The position numbers and the translations under genes are program-made. The notes below the pieces were generated by a model that saw only the letters and a program-made list of their open reading frames with translations, searched no databases and was not told the DNA's origin. A stretch of 64,000 nucleotides of DNA from Acheta domesticus. Its lineage: Eukaryota > Arthropoda > Insecta > Orthoptera > Gryllidae. Every line of letters starts with the position of its first letter. Positions within the stretch are counted from its first letter, which is position 1. The DNA is taken from positions 35,077,522-35,141,521 of the forward strand of contig JAHLJT010000631.1 in the NCBI GenBank assembly GCA_031308135.1, in the 5' to 3' direction. Shown one piece after another: positions 60,160-64,000 of the stretch.

Positions 60160-61095
60160 AGCACGGGTTGGAGATGTGGCTGCCCCGCTGTCTCGAGGCG
60201 GCGGAGGCTCTGTCCGGTGGGCGTCGTGGACGGCGCCAATCGCAGGGATTGAAGCCCGGTAGTTTAAGAGGGCGTTCCGCGGTGCCATTCGGCCCTGTTT
60301 TGAGGCCGCGCAAATGCATTTGCCAGTTTCCGCTCTGAGAGGCGGGGACGGTGGCGCGGGCGGTGGCGCGGGCAGTGGCGCTGGGGTGGCGAAGGCGGTG
60401 GCGCGGGTGATGGCGCTGGGGAGGCGAAGGCGGTTGCGCGGGCGGTTGCGCGGGCGGTTGCGCGGGCGGTTGCGCGGGCGGTTGCGCGGGCGGTTGCGCG
60501 GGCGGTTGCGCGGGCGGTGGCGCGGGCGGTGGCGCTGGGGAGGCAAAGGCGGGGGTGGGGGCGGGGGCGGTGGCGCGGGCGGTGGCGCGGGCGGTGGTGC
60601 GGGCGGTGGCGCGGGCGGAGGCGCGGGCGGTGGCGCGGGCGGAGGCGCGGGCAGTGGCGAGGGTGAAGGGCGGGCGAAGGCGCGGGCGGGGCCGCTTGCG
60701 GTGGCGAGGGCGGTGGAGTCGGCGAAGGCGCGATCGGACCCGCGGGCGGGGCGGGGCGGGGGCGTGGGCGGGTGGTGAAAGGCGCGTGCGCCCACGGCGC
60801 TGGCCGCGCGCCAGGCGAGCGGGGGGGGGGAGGGCGATGGCTGGGCGGCGGCCGTGGGAGCGCCGCGAGCCGTCGCCGCCCTTTCCCCGCCCCCGCGCCC
60901 GCGCGCTGGGCGGGGCGGGGCGGAGTGGGTCGGGCGGGCGGCGTGGGAAGCTGCGCCTCGGAAGCTCCTTCGCTCGACGCGGGCCGCAGCCCGCGGGCTG
61001 ATGAATGGCAGCGGGCGCCCCGCCTCCCGCGCCGCCGGGCACGAGAGATGGGCTGCAGGGATGCGGAACCGAATGTGCATCGCCGAGCGAGATAC
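60160..61095. repeat. CpG island built on a 12-bp G-rich minisatellite
   Basis: From 60425 to 60522, GCGGTTGCGCGG repeats about eight times. From 60345 to 60425 and 60522 to 60700 the related GGCGGTGGCGCG/GGCGGAGGCGCG units continue, with GGGGGTGGGGGCGGGGGCGG at 60550-60569. 60780-61095 is unique CpG-rich DNA. Long open frames on both strands (376 and 358 codons minus, 154 plus) read Pro/Ala/Arg or Gly/Ala/Arg repeats, which result from the tandem array. Confidence 0.85.
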
Positions 61096-61099
61096 GGGA

Positions 61100-61670
61100 A
61101 CGCTCCAGTCTTTGCGTTCTGCTAATACGATGCGTTCTGGAATGTAGCGTACTCTTGGTGTCAATGGTTTTAGATTTGAATTCGCTACGCAAGTAAACAA
61201 GAAGTCTCACTTGCTCAGTCATAATTTGTTTTATTTTTTTTTTACTTTAAAAGGAAAAGGTAAGAATATAAATAAATTATATTTAAAATTATTTATTAAG
61301 TAATTCTCTACATACAAACTTGATGATTATGATACATGGATATTCTGCGAAAAGTTAACCCAGAGATGTATCAAAACATTACGTTAAATTGAAATATAGA
61401 AAATGCTAGTCTGGATGCCAAGGACTCGGTTTTAGCTTGATTATGGTCCCCTTTTTGTATCGGGGAGTTTCCCGCTTTCGCTTATTACTCGTATTTATTC
61501 AAGGAATTTACGACGGTGTTGCCAAAGTGTTTCGTGACATGTTAGAGCAATATTGATATTATTATTTATTGGTAATAATAATAATCCTAATCGACCCATA
61601 TTTGGCTCCAAAGTTGGTAATTTGGATGGAATGGAGAAGGTCGCGCGCATTGTGATCCGTTGCTAAAGGC
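61100..61670. other. AT-rich DNA, nothing recognised
   Basis: No element was seen except a short TAATAATAATAAT at 61573. Confidence 0.4.
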
Positions 61671-61679
61671 ATCACCGGA

Positions 61680-61835
61680 AATTGATCGGAGGAGACCAGG
61701 GAAACTACCGATCAAAGCGACTGCCCTCTAGAATTCTCACCCAGAGTCAGAGGTCTCGAGTCAGCATTTTGGCCGGTGTCGAAATTCTGTCTTCGACGGG
61801 ACTCGAATCTAGGACATCTGTCAAGGAAGCCTCAA
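61680..61835 (-). repeat. Possible SINE or tRNA-like repeat fragment
   Basis: The minus strand carries AGATTCGAGTCCC (61798-61810), matching a tRNA T-arm or B-box. No cloverleaf or properly spaced A-box was found, so it is not a tRNA gene. It may be a repeat remnant. Confidence 0.3.
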
Positions 61836-61839
61836 TTAC

Positions 61840-62390
61840 GGTCTCGAAGCTGGTTATAAAATTTGCATTACTATCTTCCAATGTGCGCAGAACTTCCAAG
61901 AAAACTACGGAGACTCTGGCCATATAAGAGTTGTCTTTGTTTTTTAGATATCCAAGGACTCGAAAAAAATCGAAAAACAGTGAAACATTTCGAATTCGAC
62001 TAAGAAAATGTAAATGCTTAATAGGGTTTTTTTCGCTCATTGTTATACTGCGCTTACCAACTGACTTTTCATACAAAGAAGTGGTCACCCACCTTTAAAT
62101 ATTTTCTTTTATGTATTACATTATAGAACAGCAACTTCATTTGTATTGTTACACTTGGAGAAACGGTGGTACTGTGTATCCGCATATACTGCACTGCTAT
62201 TGCAGTGTTTATGAATACTAGTTTTGTTAAAATATTTAATTTGTTGTGGTGTCATTCCTGAGATTTTATTTGTTCTTGAGCAGTGTTTGTGCTAGCGTTT
62301 GGAAAACCTTTGTGAATAGTTTTCCCTTGCAGTATTTTTCTGCTGTAGGCCACTGGTTGTAAAATTGGTTGTTTCTCGTCATATTCCGGC
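61840..62390. other. AT-rich DNA, nothing recognised
   Basis: No element was seen. Confidence 0.4.
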
Positions 62391-62394
62391 TGTT

Positions 62395-62710
62395 TGTGGA
62401 GAGTGCGATTGACGTGAAGCCGTTGCCCAGGCCATGGGCGCCGGCGCGTGCGTATGTACGGGGGGGGGCCGCGACGGTCGCGTGGTGCGCGTGCCAATTC
62501 GCCCGACGCACCGCCGCGTCGGCGGGAAGGTTGGCATTCCTGCGGCATTCCCCGTGACGGCCTCTAATTGAGACTGACGAGCTTTGTGGATGGCCGTTGG
62601 CTCAACCTTCTGCAGTTCTGTCCATGGATCTTGTGCCGCGACGCGGCGTGCTCTAATGATATAATTAACCTCTGCCCACGCGGGATAAGGCGTAATGGCA
62701 GTGGGGAGGA
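62395..62710. other. CpG island with AT-rich core
   Basis: CpG-rich 62410-62560 contains GGGGGGGGCC. 62650-62700 has AATGATATAATTAACC and GGCGTAATGGCAG within GC-rich flanks. Confidence 0.5.
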
Positions 62711-62714
62711 CTTT

Positions 62715-63690
62715 CGACGGTTATTTTTTCTAATGAAACATGGCGCTTTTTTCTTTCTCTCTCTTTCGCGCTGAAGTCACTTTGTGCCATTTGTGGAAAT
62801 GTCACGCATGCGCTGGCTCCTTACACGTCACTGCTCTTACTCCGTAATTGAACTTTAGTGTTCCAGAATGAGAAAATATTTTGCGGAGCATATATCGCTA
62901 ATTAAATCGGCTTGTAGGATGGCTTGGCTTATAGGAAGTAAATCTGTCGGCTTAAGCCACATCACATTGTCCAGGATATAGTTCCATGCGGTTGGAATAG
63001 GTTTTCAATGTCGCAATGAATGTTAATCTCAAGAACTGTTATTTTAGAAGTCGTGCTGCATGGCTTGTAAAAGAACAAACGGAAAATGATTGTCGCCAAC
63101 TCCTGCGAATAGTATCTTAATAAAAAAATATTTTAATTTTTGATCTTTTTCCGTAGTGTGAAGAGGCTGCTGTGTAGAAGTCCGTTCTACTTTAGAATCC
63201 TCGTCTTTATACGGCGCTGCAGCGTTGTATGTGCGTAGTCTCCCAATTTTTCTCTTGCGACTGGATTACCTTTGCCTTTTGTGTTTCCCATTTTGCGAAC
63301 CATTTCGATATCGTTGTTTTGCTTGCCGTGCTAGTGATGTCGGGACTGTCTAGGAGTCTGCGGTCCTTTTCAAAATAGGTAGGTAAATGAAACTAACTGA
63401 ATGAGAACGCCAAAAGGTTCCTTTGTTAATGCAGAAATAAATAAAAGAAGGTGAGAAAGCCATTGTTAAAAGTTAATTGGCTTGATATATATGTATGTAT
63501 GTATGTGGGTAAACTCCTTTATTCCTATAGCCAGCGTTTGCGTGTGGGCCAAATGCCAAATCCCACGGAAGTGCGCAAAGTCCCGAGTCACGAGGAGTAA
63601 AAAAAAAAGCCCCATTGAATCCAGGTGGTACACTGTAGGAATAATTACTACTTAATTTGCGATCCCCCTTGACATATTGCTTTAACCCGC
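62715..63690. other. AT-rich DNA with (ATGT)n
   Basis: A short TATGTATGTATGTATGT run lies at 63490-63507. Nothing else was recognised. Confidence 0.4.
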
Positions 63691-63694
63691 TCCT

Positions 63695-63900
63695 CGTGTT
63701 TATCGTGAGCGGCGGCGTAATGTTGCTGAAAAGAGAGCGTGACGCAGCGCCGAGCGAGTTCGTGAAGGGCCTGAGGTGGAGCGGGCGCGCTCCCGGAAGG
63801 CGCCCGGCTGAGATCGCTCCGGGCCAGCGTTGCGCCGGCTCTGCAGCGTCCAACACCGATGGGGCCGACGATCGTGTCCCGTCAATTTCGACACACAGCT
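63695..63900. other. GC-rich patch near window end
   Basis: CpG-containing with GGGCGCGCTCCCGGAAGGCG. The remaining 100 bp to 64000 carries two CGATCTCCG-like motifs and may be cut by the window end. Confidence 0.4.
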
Positions 63901-64000
63901 ACATACGGAGATCGAACTCATCCTGGAGGAGAATTCTAGCGACCTGCCGATCTGATCGATGGTTTTCTGTGGTTTCTCCGATCGATACAAATCGAAAGCC

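Noticed and set aside
60070..61222. 376- and 358-codon minus-strand open frames
   Set aside because: Two overlapping frames open on the same strand, both Pro/Ala/Arg repeats caused by a 12-bp minisatellite.
61798..61810. tRNA gene suggested by GATTCGAGTCC
   Set aside because: No cloverleaf can be drawn from the neighbouring 80 nt on the minus strand.

Overview
The window is a gene-poor stretch of nuclear DNA from an arthropod, most likely an insect. A mitochondrial cox3 fragment at 15288-15891 reads correctly only with the invertebrate mitochondrial code (TGA=Trp, ATA=Met, AGA=Ser). The rest is AT-rich DNA with long (ATT)n tracts, fragments of dispersed repeats and a large inverted-repeat transposon. 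I found no open reading frame that I recognise as a protein gene, and no rRNA or tRNA gene. The longest open frames lie in GC-rich low-complexity DNA, where stop codons are rare on both strands.

Layout. From 1 to 30 kb, AT-rich DNA alternates with short GC- and CpG-rich islands, one every 2-4 kb. It also holds repeat fragments, a 220-bp foldback element (10413-10632), ATT microsatellites, a retro-insertion carrying the cox3 fragment (14777-15899), and a 42-bp perfect inverted repeat between 14-bp direct repeats (26057-26296). From 30075 to 38575 lies one intact non-autonomous foldback transposon with a 9-bp target-site duplication, GAGGCGCAA. Its inverted termini are arrays of a 157-bp unit, 13 copies on the left and 8 on the right. 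Its interior carries two further tandem-repeat families (about 354 bp and about 250 bp) and a nested dispersed repeat. From 38.6 to 64 kb the island/AT alternation resumes. The largest islands are 43490-44540, 46620-47700, 53715-54540 and 60160-61095, each dominated by a different short GC-rich repeat with strong strand asymmetry.

Interpretation. Nothing here forms an operon or pathway. Two sequence stories are well supported: the foldback element, and the cox3/retro-insertion chimera, whose strand arrangement matches a twin-priming model. The islands keep CpG, and several contain short AT-rich cores resembling homeodomain, GATA or Runx sites. That would fit a regulatory landscape or giant intron of a developmental gene, but it is inference. 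All homology calls were made by eye. Island boundaries are approximate; the coordinates of the element, TSDs and repeat periods were counted directly.
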